A DNA stretch of 9,596 nt from Methylobacterium sp. (GCA_021154065.1 JAJKJG010000371.1:1-9596); one strand, 5' to 3'; positions 1-7,514 are shown, numbered from the stretch's first letter. The notes: generated by a model from the letters alone, not told the origin. A program made the numbers and translations.

Positions 1-101
1 AAGCATGATCCCGAAAAGTGGCTACCGGTTTTCGGAAAAGATCATGCTCAAACAAAGAGGTAGAGCGGGATGACGACTCGACGAGACGTCATCCCGCTCT
101 A
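1..101. repeat. Two-palindrome dispersed intergenic repeat (RIME/REP-like)
   Basis: Two strong inverted repeats lie back to back. The first pairs GCATGATC (3-10) with GATCATGC (40-47) and CCGAAAA (11-17) with TTTTCGG (29-35), leaving an AAAA bulge (36-39). The second is a perfect 15-bp inverted repeat, TAGAGCGGGATGACG (61-75) with its reverse complement at 87-101, around an 11-nt centre that can itself fold (CTC/GAG). A short A-rich linker joins them. From memory, very similar sequences recur between genes in Bradyrhizobium-like and other Hyphomicrobiales genomes, and the layout of two large palindromes in about 100 bp resembles the RIME class of mosaic elements. The left end may begin before the window. 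The right arm overlaps the last three bases of the methyltransferase gene. As RNA it would fold stably and could act as a transcript 3' end. Confidence 0.8.
61..101 (-). terminator. Possible transcript-ending hairpin after the methyltransferase gene
   Basis: The second palindrome of the repeat is a 15-bp perfect stem whose first arm contains the methyltransferase stop codon (TAG, 99-101, minus strand). RNA leaving the gene would at once form this hairpin. No clear run of U follows, since the minus strand continues as CCTCTTTGTTTG, so a classical intrinsic terminator is not certain. Transcript-end protection or Rho-assisted termination is equally possible. The dyad itself is seen in the sequence; the function is inferred. 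Confidence 0.35.
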
Positions 102-800
102 ACGATGCAGGAACAGAAAGATATTCGAGCTGAACGGCCCCAGCTTGAGGCCCGTGTAGCCGAGCTTGAAGGCTGCCCCGGGCGGGACAAGCGAGCGAAG
201 CCGTCGGCGGCTCATGAGCGTAAGCTCCTCCCGCGAGGTCCATTTCGTCTTGCCGGCGGCCCGGCAGGCCCATCGGAACGTCGCGTCGGTCCAGTGCAGG
301 AAGGGCAGCGAGGTGTGATGCTCGACCGGAAAGTAGCGGTGCGGGACGCTGATGAAGACGCGTGGCGCAACCCGGAACAGCTCCCGGACGTGCCGGGCCT
401 GCTCCTCATCGCCGCCGACATGCTCGAGCACGGCATTCGACGTCGCGATGGCGAATTGATCGTCCCTGAACGGGAGCGGGCCGCGCGCCTCAATCCGGAC
501 ATAGGAGACCGCCGGGAAGGCGCGGGTGAAATCGTCGCCCTCGCCGAGCCCGCAGGCCGTGATCTTCGCCGGATGGGGATAGAGCCGCTCGAGGAAGTTG
601 GCGCCGGCATTGATGACATCCGAGACGCCGACGTCGAGGAGCGTGTCGGGCTCCGCGGGGCGGCAGCAGGCGATGAAATCCCGATAGATGCGGTCGCGAG
701 CCGCGACCAAGATGCGTTCGGCAACGCTACCCGGCGCCGCGACCTCGTAGTATCGCGTGTCGACGTGGGCGCTCTTCGGTTCCGGCATGGGGCAGGCCAT
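99..800 (-). CDS. Class I SAM-dependent methyltransferase
   Basis: This is a small cytoplasmic methyltransferase predicted to move a methyl group from S-adenosylmethionine to an unidentified acceptor. Counting from ATG 800 (233 aa), LLDVGVSD (about 54-61) occupies the SAM-binding motif I position, but it lacks the usual glycine-rich GCGTG form. LPFRDDQFAIATSNAVLEHV (about 109-128) is the post-motif region with the EHV signature typical of Methyltransf_11-like enzymes. PHRYFPVEHHTSLPFLHW (about 153-170) is characteristic of a recalled subfamily found beside glycosyltransferases in polysaccharide loci, so a sugar acceptor is plausible but inferred. There is no signal peptide or membrane segment. 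The gene lies 54 bp after the manC-type gene on the same strand and is probably cotranscribed with it. An upstream TTG (824) keeps the frame open but has no support, and ATG 788 is an alternative start; none has a clear ribosome site. The stop codon lies in the dispersed repeat. Confidence 0.8.
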   Translation of the reverse strand: MACPMPEPKSAHVDTRYYEVAAPGSVAERILVAARDRIYRDFIACCRPAEPDTLLDVGVSDVINAGANFLERLYPHPAKITACGLGEGDDFTRAFPAVSYVRIEARGPLPFRDDQFAIATSNAVLEHVGGDEEQARHVRELFRVAPRVFISVPHRYFPVEHHTSLPFLHWTDATFRWACRAAGKTKWTSREELTLMSRRRLRSLVPPGAAFKLGYTGLKLGPFSSNIFLFLHR

Positions 801-854
801 AATCGGGCAGCCGCGGGAAGGCAACGTCGCCCGGCCGGGGACGATCGAGGCGTC

Positions 855-2267
855 TCAGCTGCGGTTATAGACGTCCTCCAGGCGGACGATGTCGTCCTCG
901 CCGAGGTAGCTGCCGCTCTGCACCTCGATGATCTCGAGCGGGATCTTGCCGGGATTTTCGAGGCGATGGACCTCGCCGAGCGGGATATAGGTCGATTCGT
1001 TCTCGCGCAGGACCTTCTGGCGATCGCCGACGGTGACGAGCGCGGTGCCGCGGACCACGACCCAATGCTCGGCGCGGTGGAAGTGCTTTTGGAGCGACAG
1101 CCGTCCGCCGGGCTTGACCACGATCCGCTTGACTTGGAAGCGGCTCCCGAGGTCGATCGATTGGTACGACCCCCAGGGGCGGAAGACGCGCAGATGCTCC
1201 GCCACTTCCTTGCGTCCCTCGGCCTTCAGCCGCGCCACGAGCTCCTTGACGGTGTCGCCCTTGCTCCTGTCGAACACGAGAAGGGCGTCGCCCGAGGACA
1301 CCACCGCCAGATTTTCGACGCCGACCAGGCAAACGAGGCTGTCGGCGAGGACCAGGTTGTTGCGCGAGTCGAGGAACACGGCGGCGTCCGGCCCGGCATT
1401 GCCGTCCCGATCCTTGTCCTTGAGTTCCCAGATCGCGGTCCAGCCGCCGATATCGGACCAGTCCATGGCGACCGGGACGACCCCGACCCGGTCGGACCGT
1501 TCCATGACGGCGAAATCGATTGACAGCGCGGCGCAAGCGTCGAACGCGTCGGCGGCAAGGACGACACGGCCAAGGTCGGAGGTCGACCGCTCGACGGCCT
1601 GCTCCGCCGCCTCGACGGTCGCGGCGTCGAACTTGCGGTACTCCGCGAGCAGGACCTCCGGATCGAAGATGAAGTTGCCGGAGTTCCAGAGATAGCCGTT
1701 GGCGATGTAGGCCTTGGCTGTTTCGAGATCCGGCTTCTCGACGAAGGCTTCGACCTTGACGCAGCCTTGCCCGATCCGAGTCGGGCTCGGCCGGATGTAG
1801 CCGTAGCCCGTCGCGGCGCGGTCGGGCTTGATGCCGAACAGCATCAGGTAGCCCTCGGCCGCCGCGTCGCCGGCGCTGCGGACCGCGGCGAGGAAGGCCG
1901 GAACGTCCCGGATGACGTGGTCGGCCGCCATGACGAGGAGCAGCGACCCGGGGTCGCGCTTGCGAACGAAGCTCGCGGCGGCGGCGATCGCCGGTCCCGA
2001 GTCGCGGCGCATCGGCTCGAGCAGAATCGTGCCTGTGCGCCCGACGCCTTCGAGCTGGTCCGCGACGAGGTGGGAGTAGTCCCTGCCGGTAATGATCACC
2101 GGCTCCCCGAACAGGCTCGGGTCGCTCACCCGCAGCACCGTGTCCTGAAAGCTCGACCGCGGCCCGAAGAACGGGATGAACTGCTTCGGGAAGCTTTCCC
2201 GGGATGACGGCCAGAGCCGCGTCCCGGCTCCTCCGCACATGATGACCGGGGTGATGCGTCTCATCAT
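855..2267 (-). CDS. manC: Mannose-1-phosphate guanylyltransferase / mannose-6-phosphate isomerase
   Basis: This bifunctional cytoplasmic enzyme isomerises fructose-6-P to mannose-6-P and joins mannose-1-P to GTP to give GDP-mannose, the activated sugar for mannose-, fucose- or rhamnose-containing surface polysaccharides. The protein has 470 aa, the usual length for type II GMP-PMI enzymes. The nucleotidyltransferase signature GGAGTRLWPSSRESFPKQF is at 12-30, AADH at 114-117, FVEKP at 175-179 and NSGNF at 195-199. The C-terminal cupin isomerase domain (about 360-470) contains QKHFHRAEHW (393-402), with likely metal ligands including H395, and GEVHRLENPG (431-440). The frame stays open to a TTG at 2339, but the 24 extra residues (AASSESGLARTR...) do not match the family, so the tandem ATG at 2267/2264 is preferred; which of the two is used is unsure. 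It is divergent from the acyltransferase gene and is followed by the methyltransferase gene. No phosphomannomutase gene is present here. Confidence 0.95.
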   Translation of the reverse strand: MMRRITPVIMCGGAGTRLWPSSRESFPKQFIPFFGPRSSFQDTVLRVSDPSLFGEPVIITGRDYSHLVADQLEGVGRTGTILLEPMRRDSGPAIAAAASFVRKRDPGSLLLVMAADHVIRDVPAFLAAVRSAGDAAAEGYLMLFGIKPDRAATGYGYIRPSPTRIGQGCVKVEAFVEKPDLETAKAYIANGYLWNSGNFIFDPEVLLAEYRKFDAATVEAAEQAVERSTSDLGRVVLAADAFDACAALSIDFAVMERSDRVGVVPVAMDWSDIGGWTAIWELKDKDRDGNAGPDAAVFLDSRNNLVLADSLVCLVGVENLAVVSSGDALLVFDRSKGDTVKELVARLKAEGRKEVAEHLRVFRPWGSYQSIDLGSRFQVKRIVVKPGGRLSLQKHFHRAEHWVVVRGTALVTVGDRQKVLRENESTYIPLGEVHRLENPGKIPLEIIEVQSGSYLGEDDIVRLEDVYNRS

Positions 2268-2390
2268 CTCAACGCGCGAGCCGCCCGGCCACTCGACGGC
2301 CCGCGTCCGAGCCAGGCCGGATTCCGAGGAAGCCGCCAAGCGTTGCGTGCCGGGGTGGCCGATCCCGCTTGGCGAGCGAAAGACGCGGCT

Positions 2391-2419
2391 GCTTTCTCAC
2401 CGCAGGCAAGCCTCGTCAA
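2391..2419 (-). promoter_or_regulatory. Weak candidate promoter for the manC-type gene
   Basis: On the minus strand, TTGACG (2419-2414) matches five of six positions of a sigma-70 type -35 box. It is followed after 17 bp by GAAAGC (2396-2391), which is a poor -10 box. The position, about 125 bp upstream of ATG 2267, is reasonable. The -35 match is seen in the sequence; use as a promoter is inferred and weak. Confidence 0.2.
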
Positions 2420-2484
2420 GCTCTCCGCCTGCTAGGCGCTGACGGACCCGCGCCGCGGACCGGGGCGGTGCGGCGAGGCTGCGA

Positions 2485-2512
2485 TTGTCCGCCACTGCGG
2501 TTCGGTGATAAA
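2485..2512 (+). promoter_or_regulatory. Candidate sigma-70 type promoter for the O-acetylation pair
   Basis: TTGTCC (2485-2490) and GATAAA (2507-2512) are separated by 16 bp, each matching four of six consensus positions. They form the most AT-rich patch in the region and lie about 87 bp upstream of the MBOAT start codon. No operator-like dyad is obvious around it. Confidence 0.3.
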
Positions 2513-2582
2513 GGCGCGCCGTTCGCCCGAGCGGCGCCGGAGAGGTCTTCGGCGGGCTCACGGGCGTTACCTGCTGCCGGCC

Positions 2583-2588
2583 AAGGAG
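2583..2588 (+). promoter_or_regulatory. Ribosome binding site of the MBOAT gene
   Basis: AAGGAG lies 10 nt before ATG 2599. It is the only clear Shine-Dalgarno sequence seen before a gene start in this window, and it fixes the start codon of the acyltransferase gene. Confidence 0.75.
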
Positions 2589-2598
2589 CGGACCAGGC

Positions 2599-4020
2599 AT
2601 GGTGTTCAGCAGCGTCACTTTCCTGTTCTACTTCCTGCCGTTGTTCCTCCTGGTCTTCTATGCGACGCGCTGCAGCAAATGGGCTCTGGCGGCGTTCAGC
2701 ATCGTTTTCTATGCCTGGGGCGAGCCGATCTTCGTCGTGCTGCTGTTTGCGTCGATCGCCGCGAACTACGTGCTCGGGCTGAAGATCGAGCAGGCCCGCG
2801 CCTCCGGCCGGGCCCGGCCTTGGGTCGCGGCCGGCATCGTCCTCAACCTGATCCCGCTGCTGCTGTTCAAGTACAGCGGCTTCGTGATCGAGACCCTGGC
2901 GACGGTCGCCGGCCTCTCGCCGAAACTCGCCGCCAGATTCTCCTTCGGCCTGCCGCTCGGCATCTCCTTCTACACCTTCCACGCGCTCTCGTACCTGATC
3001 GACGTCTATCGCGGCGACGTGCGCGCCGAGCGCAGCATCCGCGATATGATCCTGTACATTGCCATGTTCCCGCAGCTCGTCGCCGGGCCGCTGATTCGCT
3101 ACAAGAAGATCGCCGGAGAGCTGCACCGGCCACGGATCTCGCTCGAGCGGACCGCGGACGGCATTCGAATTTTCATCATCGGTCTCGCTCAGAAAGTCCT
3201 GATCGCGAACACGGTGAGCGCCAGCGCGGACGCGATCTTCGCGCTCCCGCCGGACCAGCTTTCAGGTCTCCTCGCCTGGATCGGGGTGGTTTGCTACACG
3301 GCGCAGATCTATTTCGATTTCGCCGGCTATTCGAATATGGCGATCGGCCTCGCGTTCATGATCGGCTTCACCTTCCCGATCAATTTCAACTACCCCTACG
3401 TGGCGCGGTCGATGACCGAGTTCTGGCGCCGCTGGCACATATCCCTGTCGTCCTGGTTCCGCGACTACGTCTACATCCCGCTCGGCGGCAACCGGCTCTC
3501 GCCGATCCGCACCTACGTCAATCTGGCGATCGTCTTCCTCCTCTGCGGGGTGTGGCACGGCGCCGCCTGGACCTTCGTGATCTGGGGCGCCGCCCATGGC
3601 GCGTTCCTCGTGCTCGAGCGGCTCGGCCTCGATCGTCTCGTCGCCCGGCTGCCGGCCGCCCTGCAGCATGGCTATGTCATGCTCCTCGTCATGGTGACTT
3701 GGGTGTTCTTCCGCTCCGACGGAGTCGGGCACGCGTTCACCCATCTGGCGGCGATGTTCGGCCTCGGCGCCGATGCGCCCTTCGCGCCGCCGCTGCAGCG
3801 TTTTCTCGGCTGGGACGTGCTGCTGGCCCTCGCGGCGGCGGCGCTCGGCGCCGGACCCATGGCGGCGCAGCTCGGCCGCCGGGCGATGGATGGGCTGTCC
3901 GGCGCCTGGCGTTCGCTCGGCTCGGCCTTCGAGCTCGGAACGCTCGCCACCCTGTTCGTGCTCGTCGCCATGAGCCTTGCCGGCGGCGCCTACAACCCCT
4001 TCATCTATTTCCGCTTCTGA
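2599..4020 (+). CDS. MBOAT family membrane O-acyltransferase (AlgI-like)
   Basis: This polytopic inner-membrane protein is predicted to carry acetyl groups from a cytoplasmic donor across the membrane for O-acetylation of an exported polysaccharide, as AlgI does for alginate. It has 473 aa, close to AlgI-type proteins. Hydrophobic segments cover most of the chain (for example 5-22, 28-55, 75-92, 115-135, 150-165, 190-205, 225-245, 305-340, 357-372 and 445-462). Diagnostic motifs are LPLGISFYTFHALSYLIDVY (118-137), FPQLVAGPL (157-165), QIYFDFAGYSNMAIG (236-250), FWRRWHISLSSWFRDYVYIP (275-294) and CGVWHGAAW (316-324), where H320 is the expected catalytic histidine and H280 a second conserved one. 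The start is fixed by a good ribosome site. The AlgJ-like partner gene begins 2 bp after the stop. No alginate polymerase, epimerase or lyase genes are visible, so the substrate is unknown; DltB-type and other MBOAT roles are less likely given the partner. Confidence 0.93.
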   Translation: MVFSSVTFLFYFLPLFLLVFYATRCSKWALAAFSIVFYAWGEPIFVVLLFASIAANYVLGLKIEQARASGRARPWVAAGIVLNLIPLLLFKYSGFVIETLATVAGLSPKLAARFSFGLPLGISFYTFHALSYLIDVYRGDVRAERSIRDMILYIAMFPQLVAGPLIRYKKIAGELHRPRISLERTADGIRIFIIGLAQKVLIANTVSASADAIFALPPDQLSGLLAWIGVVCYTAQIYFDFAGYSNMAIGLAFMIGFTFPINFNYPYVARSMTEFWRRWHISLSSWFRDYVYIPLGGNRLSPIRTYVNLAIVFLLCGVWHGAAWTFVIWGAAHGAFLVLERLGLDRLVARLPAALQHGYVMLLVMVTWVFFRSDGVGHAFTHLAAMFGLGADAPFAPPLQRFLGWDVLLALAAAALGAGPMAAQLGRRAMDGLSGAWRSLGSAFELGTLATLFVLVAMSLAGGAYNPFIYFRF

Positions 4021-4022
4021 CG

Positions 4023-5189
4023 ATGGACATGCGGGCGCAGATCGCAGCGTCGGGCCCTCGCGAGGCGGGCCTCCGAGCCAGGGGCTGGCTCATCGTCGCG
4101 CTGTTCTTCGGGCTGATCCTCGCGCCCGCCGCGACTGAGCTTGCGCAGCTCGGGGCCGCGCCGGGCCAGGAGAACCGCATCCTCGCGCCGCTGCCGCAAT
4201 GGGTCGGCTTCCGCCGGCTGCGCGATTTCACCAAGGCGACAGACGCCTATATCGACGATCATTTCGGCCTGCGCGACCGGCTCGTGCACTGGAACAGCCG
4301 GCTTCGCTATGGCCTCGGCGCGAGCAGCACGCCGAAAGTGGTGATCGGCAGCGACGGCTGGCTGTTCTATGCCGGCGAGAAGATCATCGAGCAGCATACC
4401 GGCGAGGACGTCTTCACGCCGGCGGAGCTCGAGCGCTGGGTCAAGGTCATGACCGCCAATCGCGATTGGCTGGCGCGGCGCGGGATCGCCTTCATCATCA
4501 CGATCGCGCCCGACAAGAGCACGATCTACCCCGAGAAGCTGCCGACCTATCCTCGTCCGCCGGGCCGGACCACGCGCGCCGACCAGCTCGTCGCGCGTCT
4601 GCGCACGACCGACCTCGTCCTCGTCGATCCGCGCGAGGCCCTGCTCGAGGCGAAGCGCAGCTTCCCGAAGCTTTATTTCGAGGGCGACAGCCACTGGACC
4701 CAGCGCGGCGCCTTCATCGCCTACTCGCAGCTGATGGAAGCGGTGCGGGCAAAGTTCCCGAACGCCGCGCTCGCGTCCCTCGACGACTACGATATCGCTT
4801 GGGGTCCGGCGGCCGCGAGCGACCTTGCCTTCCTGCTCACGCTGCATGGCGACTTGCGCTACACCGCCGAACGCTTCACCCGGCGGTCGACGCACCAGCT
4901 CGGCACGACGATGCGGAATCCGACGCCGGGCGGATGGGGTTGGCCGATCAAGTTCATCGAGACCGATCTCAAGGCGCAGCCGCGCCTTCTGGTCTTCGGT
5001 GATTCCTTCACGGATTACGTGCTGGGACCGACATTCCTCTTCGAGAGCTTCCGCGATCCGGTGTTCACCCATCACAACGGCGGCACGTTCAACTTCACGC
5101 TCGTCGACGAGGTCAAGCCGGATCTCGTGATCTTCGCGTTGGCGGAGCGCTACATCGCGCTGCCGCCGCAGGTTCCGCTCGGCTTCTAG
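4023..5189 (+). CDS. AlgJ/AlgX-type SGNH-like O-acetyltransferase
   Basis: This is the predicted periplasmic partner of the MBOAT protein, which would take the exported acetyl group and place it on the polysaccharide. It has 388 aa. A single hydrophobic segment at about 21-43, preceded by arginines, acts as signal anchor or signal peptide. The rest is the SGNH-like fold: NRILAPLP (51-58), YIDDHFGLRDRLVHWNSRLR (76-95), GSDGWLFY (109-116), IAPDKSTIYPEKLP (161-174), GDSHWTQRGA (221-230) with the D222/H224 pair, and VFGDSFTDY (324-332) with candidate nucleophile S328. The Asp-His motif lies before the Ser motif, as in AlgJ and AlgX. No carbohydrate-binding domain follows, so it is closer to AlgJ than AlgX in layout. 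The ATG is 2 bp after the MBOAT stop with no ribosome site, which suggests translational coupling; ATG 4029 is an alternative. The open frame extends far upstream to 2505, but that part is a shadow of the MBOAT gene. Confidence 0.88.
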   Translation: MDMRAQIAASGPREAGLRARGWLIVALFFGLILAPAATELAQLGAAPGQENRILAPLPQWVGFRRLRDFTKATDAYIDDHFGLRDRLVHWNSRLRYGLGASSTPKVVIGSDGWLFYAGEKIIEQHTGEDVFTPAELERWVKVMTANRDWLARRGIAFIITIAPDKSTIYPEKLPTYPRPPGRTTRADQLVARLRTTDLVLVDPREALLEAKRSFPKLYFEGDSHWTQRGAFIAYSQLMEAVRAKFPNAALASLDDYDIAWGPAAASDLAFLLTLHGDLRYTAERFTRRSTHQLGTTMRNPTPGGWGWPIKFIETDLKAQPRLLVFGDSFTDYVLGPTFLFESFRDPVFTHHNGGTFNFTLVDEVKPDLVIFALAERYIALPPQVPLGF

Positions 5190-5201
5190 CGAGCGAAGCG
5201 T

Positions 5202-7514
5202 TCAGCTCGGAGCATCCGGCAGCGCGAAGGGCTCCGTCGAGCCGAGCGGGAACTCGGTCACCACCGGAGCCTTGGGGCTGTCCTTCTCGCGGATCTCGAC
5301 GACGAGCGTAGAGCCCTTGAGATTGGCCGGCCGCGGCAGCGCCCGGGCGGGGGCGTCGCTCCAATCGGAAACCGTCTCTTCGCCACCGCTGCCGCGCAGC
5401 ACGTAGCGGAACTGCAGCGCGTCCGCGGGCGCCAGTCCCCAGACGGTCGGCAGGATGTCGAGGGTCGACGCAGCTTGCTGCCCGAAATTCGTCTGCTCCT
5501 GAAGCTGAAGCACGACATAGCGCGAGCGCGAGGAAACCTGCTCGTCAACGCCGCGGCCGGTTGCGAAGGCCCATTCCGGACCATAAGCCGAGCCGTAGCT
5601 TCCGATCAGGGTCAGTCCCGGCGAGCGCTTGTCCGGGATGCGGATCGGGACGTAGCTGTAGACCGGCAATTTCTGGAAGGAGAAGATGTTGAGGCCGCCT
5701 GGATCGGGCAGATGCGGCGAGGCGACCGAATATCGGCCCTCCTTGTAGGGCACGATCAAATACCAGTACGCAACCTCCCAATGGGTCGCCATGAGGCGTG
5801 CGCCGCCGTTCGCCTTGATGGCCTCGACGATCGTCGCATCGACCGCGGGCGGGTTGACGGGCCAGCTCGTTGCCACGCGCGCGGTGCCGAGATTGCGGCT
5901 GACGTTGAAGCGCAGGACGTTCGCGTCGAGCACAAGATGCGTCGCCGCGGCGAAGCCGAGGAGAGCCAGGCGTAAGGCGTCGAAGCGCCGGCTGCCCTTG
6001 AGCCAGAAGAACACGAGCCCGGGGCTTGCGACGATGAAGGCGTAGTTCAGATAGACCGAGAATCCCTCGATGTAGCGAGTCATCAGCGAATATGTGACGA
6101 ACCAGGCGACGAACGCCGATCCGAGCGCGATCCCGACCGCGATGCGCCGCCGGAGCGCAACGCCGAATGCGACGACCCCGATGAGATACACAAAGCCGAT
6201 GTCGACGGAGTTCTCGCCGAGGTACCAGCCCGTGCTCTGCGAAGGGCCGACGAAGCGATAGGACACCGACATGTATTCGGGGCCCTGGTTGACCCAGGTG
6301 AAGAGCCCGGCGGCGGCCTGGTTGAAGGCGGTGTGAAAGGAGAGGCGGGCCTGGATGTCGCGGGCGGGGTTCAGATCGGGAAGGGGGCTCGCGGCCGCCT
6401 GCACCGCGTGAAGCACGAGGTTCTGGAGCCCGGCCAGGAGCTTGAAGGGCTTGTTCAGCACCAGATCCGAAAAGCCCGTGTCCATCAAGGCGCCGGAGGC
6501 TCGCCAATTGGGAACGACGAAAGCCCCCGCCAGAACCGCGCAGAGCGCCAGGGTCGAGACGGTCAGGACGGCGCGGCGCGACGTCGGCCATGACAGATCC
6601 CAGCGGTCGCCCGAAGCGAGCCGCCACGCGAGCCATCCGGCTGCCGCCACAATGACGGGCCAGTAGAAGACGGCGTGAAGCTTCGTGCCGATGCTCAAGG
6701 CCGCGGCGATCAACGCCAGGCACAGATCCGCGACGGCTCCGCCGCGGTGGAAGCGGATCGCGAACTGCACCGCGATCAAGAGCGGAAAGGCGGCGAGAAT
6801 CTCGTCGTTCGTCGACGTCGCCTGCACGACCACGCCGGGGGTCAGCGCGGCGAGCCAGGCGGTGCCGGCCGCGACGGTCCGACAGGCGCCGAGGTCGCGC
6901 GCAATGCGGAAGACCGTCAGCCCGATGATCGTCCAGGCCACGAAAGGCACGAGGCTGAAGAGCCGGTTCGTCCAGCGATAGAGCGCGATCGGGTACTGAA
7001 GGAGAGCGCCGTTGAAGGGATAGAAGATCGACCTCGCGTCGATGCCGGTGCCGAAGTGGGCGAGGCTGCCGGCGTCGCGGTACCAATAGATTCGCGACAG
7101 CCGATACGTCACCGTGTCGGGATTGTTCGGCAGATAGGCGAGGGCGATGATCAGGTTGCCGAGGAGGACGCCGGCGCCGGTGATGACGAAGAACGCGAGG
7201 AGCAGCCGGGCGAGCCGCGGTCTATCCTCGAGAAACGAGACGAGCGGCTTCCCCGGCGTCGCCGGCATGAGACCGGCGCCGGCAAGCAGCAGTGCAGAGC
7301 CGACGGCGATGACGGTCGAGACCGCCGCGAAAAGGACAGGCTGACCGAGCGCCGAGCCGAAAGAGAGGACGACCGCGGTCAGGACGAGATTGGTCCAGCC
7401 GGCGAGGATCGCGGCGTTGAGCTTCGTGATCCAGTCGAGCGGGCTCGAGCGAAGCGCGGCGAGCGTGAGGATGAGCAGCGCCGCGGCGTGGCAGATGCCG
7501 AGATAGGGAAGCAT
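5202..7514 (-). CDS. GT-C (family 39-like) membrane glycosyltransferase
   Basis: This large integral membrane protein (770 aa) is predicted to transfer a sugar from a polyprenyl-phosphate donor to an acceptor on the periplasmic side, as dolichyl-P-mannose and ArnT-type enzymes do. About a dozen hydrophobic segments fill residues 4-530 (for example 4-22, 33-52, 58-82, 102-128, 184-203, 212-230, 236-254, 262-298, 315-335, 437-478, 486-505 and 512-530). The first large loop after a membrane segment holds YLPNNPDTVTYRLSRIYWY (127-145). D133 is the likely catalytic acidic residue, because GT-C enzymes carry an Asp in this loop. Residues about 530-770 are mostly non-membrane and probably extracytoplasmic. 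The start is ATG 7514 with no clear ribosome site. It converges with the SGNH gene and lies 139 bp after the secretion operon. Donor and acceptor cannot be read from the sequence, though a role in surface polysaccharide or protein glycosylation fits the neighbours. The fold call is good; the family number is less sure. Confidence 0.75.
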   Translation of the reverse strand: MLPYLGICHAAALLILTLAALRSSPLDWITKLNAAILAGWTNLVLTAVVLSFGSALGQPVLFAAVSTVIAVGSALLLAGAGLMPATPGKPLVSFLEDRPRLARLLLAFFVITGAGVLLGNLIIALAYLPNNPDTVTYRLSRIYWYRDAGSLAHFGTGIDARSIFYPFNGALLQYPIALYRWTNRLFSLVPFVAWTIIGLTVFRIARDLGACRTVAAGTAWLAALTPGVVVQATSTNDEILAAFPLLIAVQFAIRFHRGGAVADLCLALIAAALSIGTKLHAVFYWPVIVAAAGWLAWRLASGDRWDLSWPTSRRAVLTVSTLALCAVLAGAFVVPNWRASGALMDTGFSDLVLNKPFKLLAGLQNLVLHAVQAAASPLPDLNPARDIQARLSFHTAFNQAAAGLFTWVNQGPEYMSVSYRFVGPSQSTGWYLGENSVDIGFVYLIGVVAFGVALRRRIAVGIALGSAFVAWFVTYSLMTRYIEGFSVYLNYAFIVASPGLVFFWLKGSRRFDALRLALLGFAAATHLVLDANVLRFNVSRNLGTARVATSWPVNPPAVDATIVEAIKANGGARLMATHWEVAYWYLIVPYKEGRYSVASPHLPDPGGLNIFSFQKLPVYSYVPIRIPDKRSPGLTLIGSYGSAYGPEWAFATGRGVDEQVSSRSRYVVLQLQEQTNFGQQAASTLDILPTVWGLAPADALQFRYVLRGSGGEETVSDWSDAPARALPRPANLKGSTLVVEIREKDSPKAPVVTEFPLGSTEPFALPDAPS

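Larger units (their letters stand above)
2268..2598. promoter_or_regulatory. Divergent intergenic region between manC-type and MBOAT genes
   Basis: This 331-bp stretch has no credible coding sequence. The short ORFs in it are unsupported, low-complexity Arg/Ala/Pro frames. It must carry the start signals for both the minus-strand manC-type/methyltransferase unit and the plus-strand O-acetylation pair. It is GC-rich with a few lower-GC patches (about 2385-2425 and 2484-2513). I see no riboswitch, tRNA or long dyad. Confidence 0.6.

Noticed and set aside
1..101. CRISPR array or tRNA at the left edge
   Set aside because: There is no regular repeat-spacer pattern and no cloverleaf; the structure is two unequal palindromes.
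18..1523. Long plus-strand ORF of 501 codons opposite the methyltransferase and manC-type genes
   Set aside because: It is antisense to two well-recognised proteins, is low-complexity Arg/Asp/Ala-rich, and matches no family. It is an effect of high GC bias.
865..2238. 457-codon minus-strand ORF in another frame of the manC-type gene
   Set aside because: Arg/Pro/Gly-rich shadow frame; the overlapping frame carries all GMP-PMI motifs.
2268..2339. TTG start at 2339 for the manC-type gene
   Set aside because: It adds 24 residues unlike the family's N-terminus; a tandem ATG stands directly before the conserved nucleotide-binding motif.
2505..4022. Upstream extension of the SGNH protein frame to 2505
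   Set aside because: This part is an Arg-rich shadow of the MBOAT gene. The conserved SGNH protein starts only after 4023, with a signal-anchor segment.
5230..5243. GGCTC-CGTC-GAGCC hairpin near the convergent gene ends as a terminator
   Set aside because: Only a 5-bp stem, inside the glycosyltransferase coding region, and no T run follows on either strand.
5545..7086. 513-codon minus-strand ORF inside the glycosyltransferase gene
   Set aside because: Arg/Pro-rich shadow frame without membrane segments or motifs.
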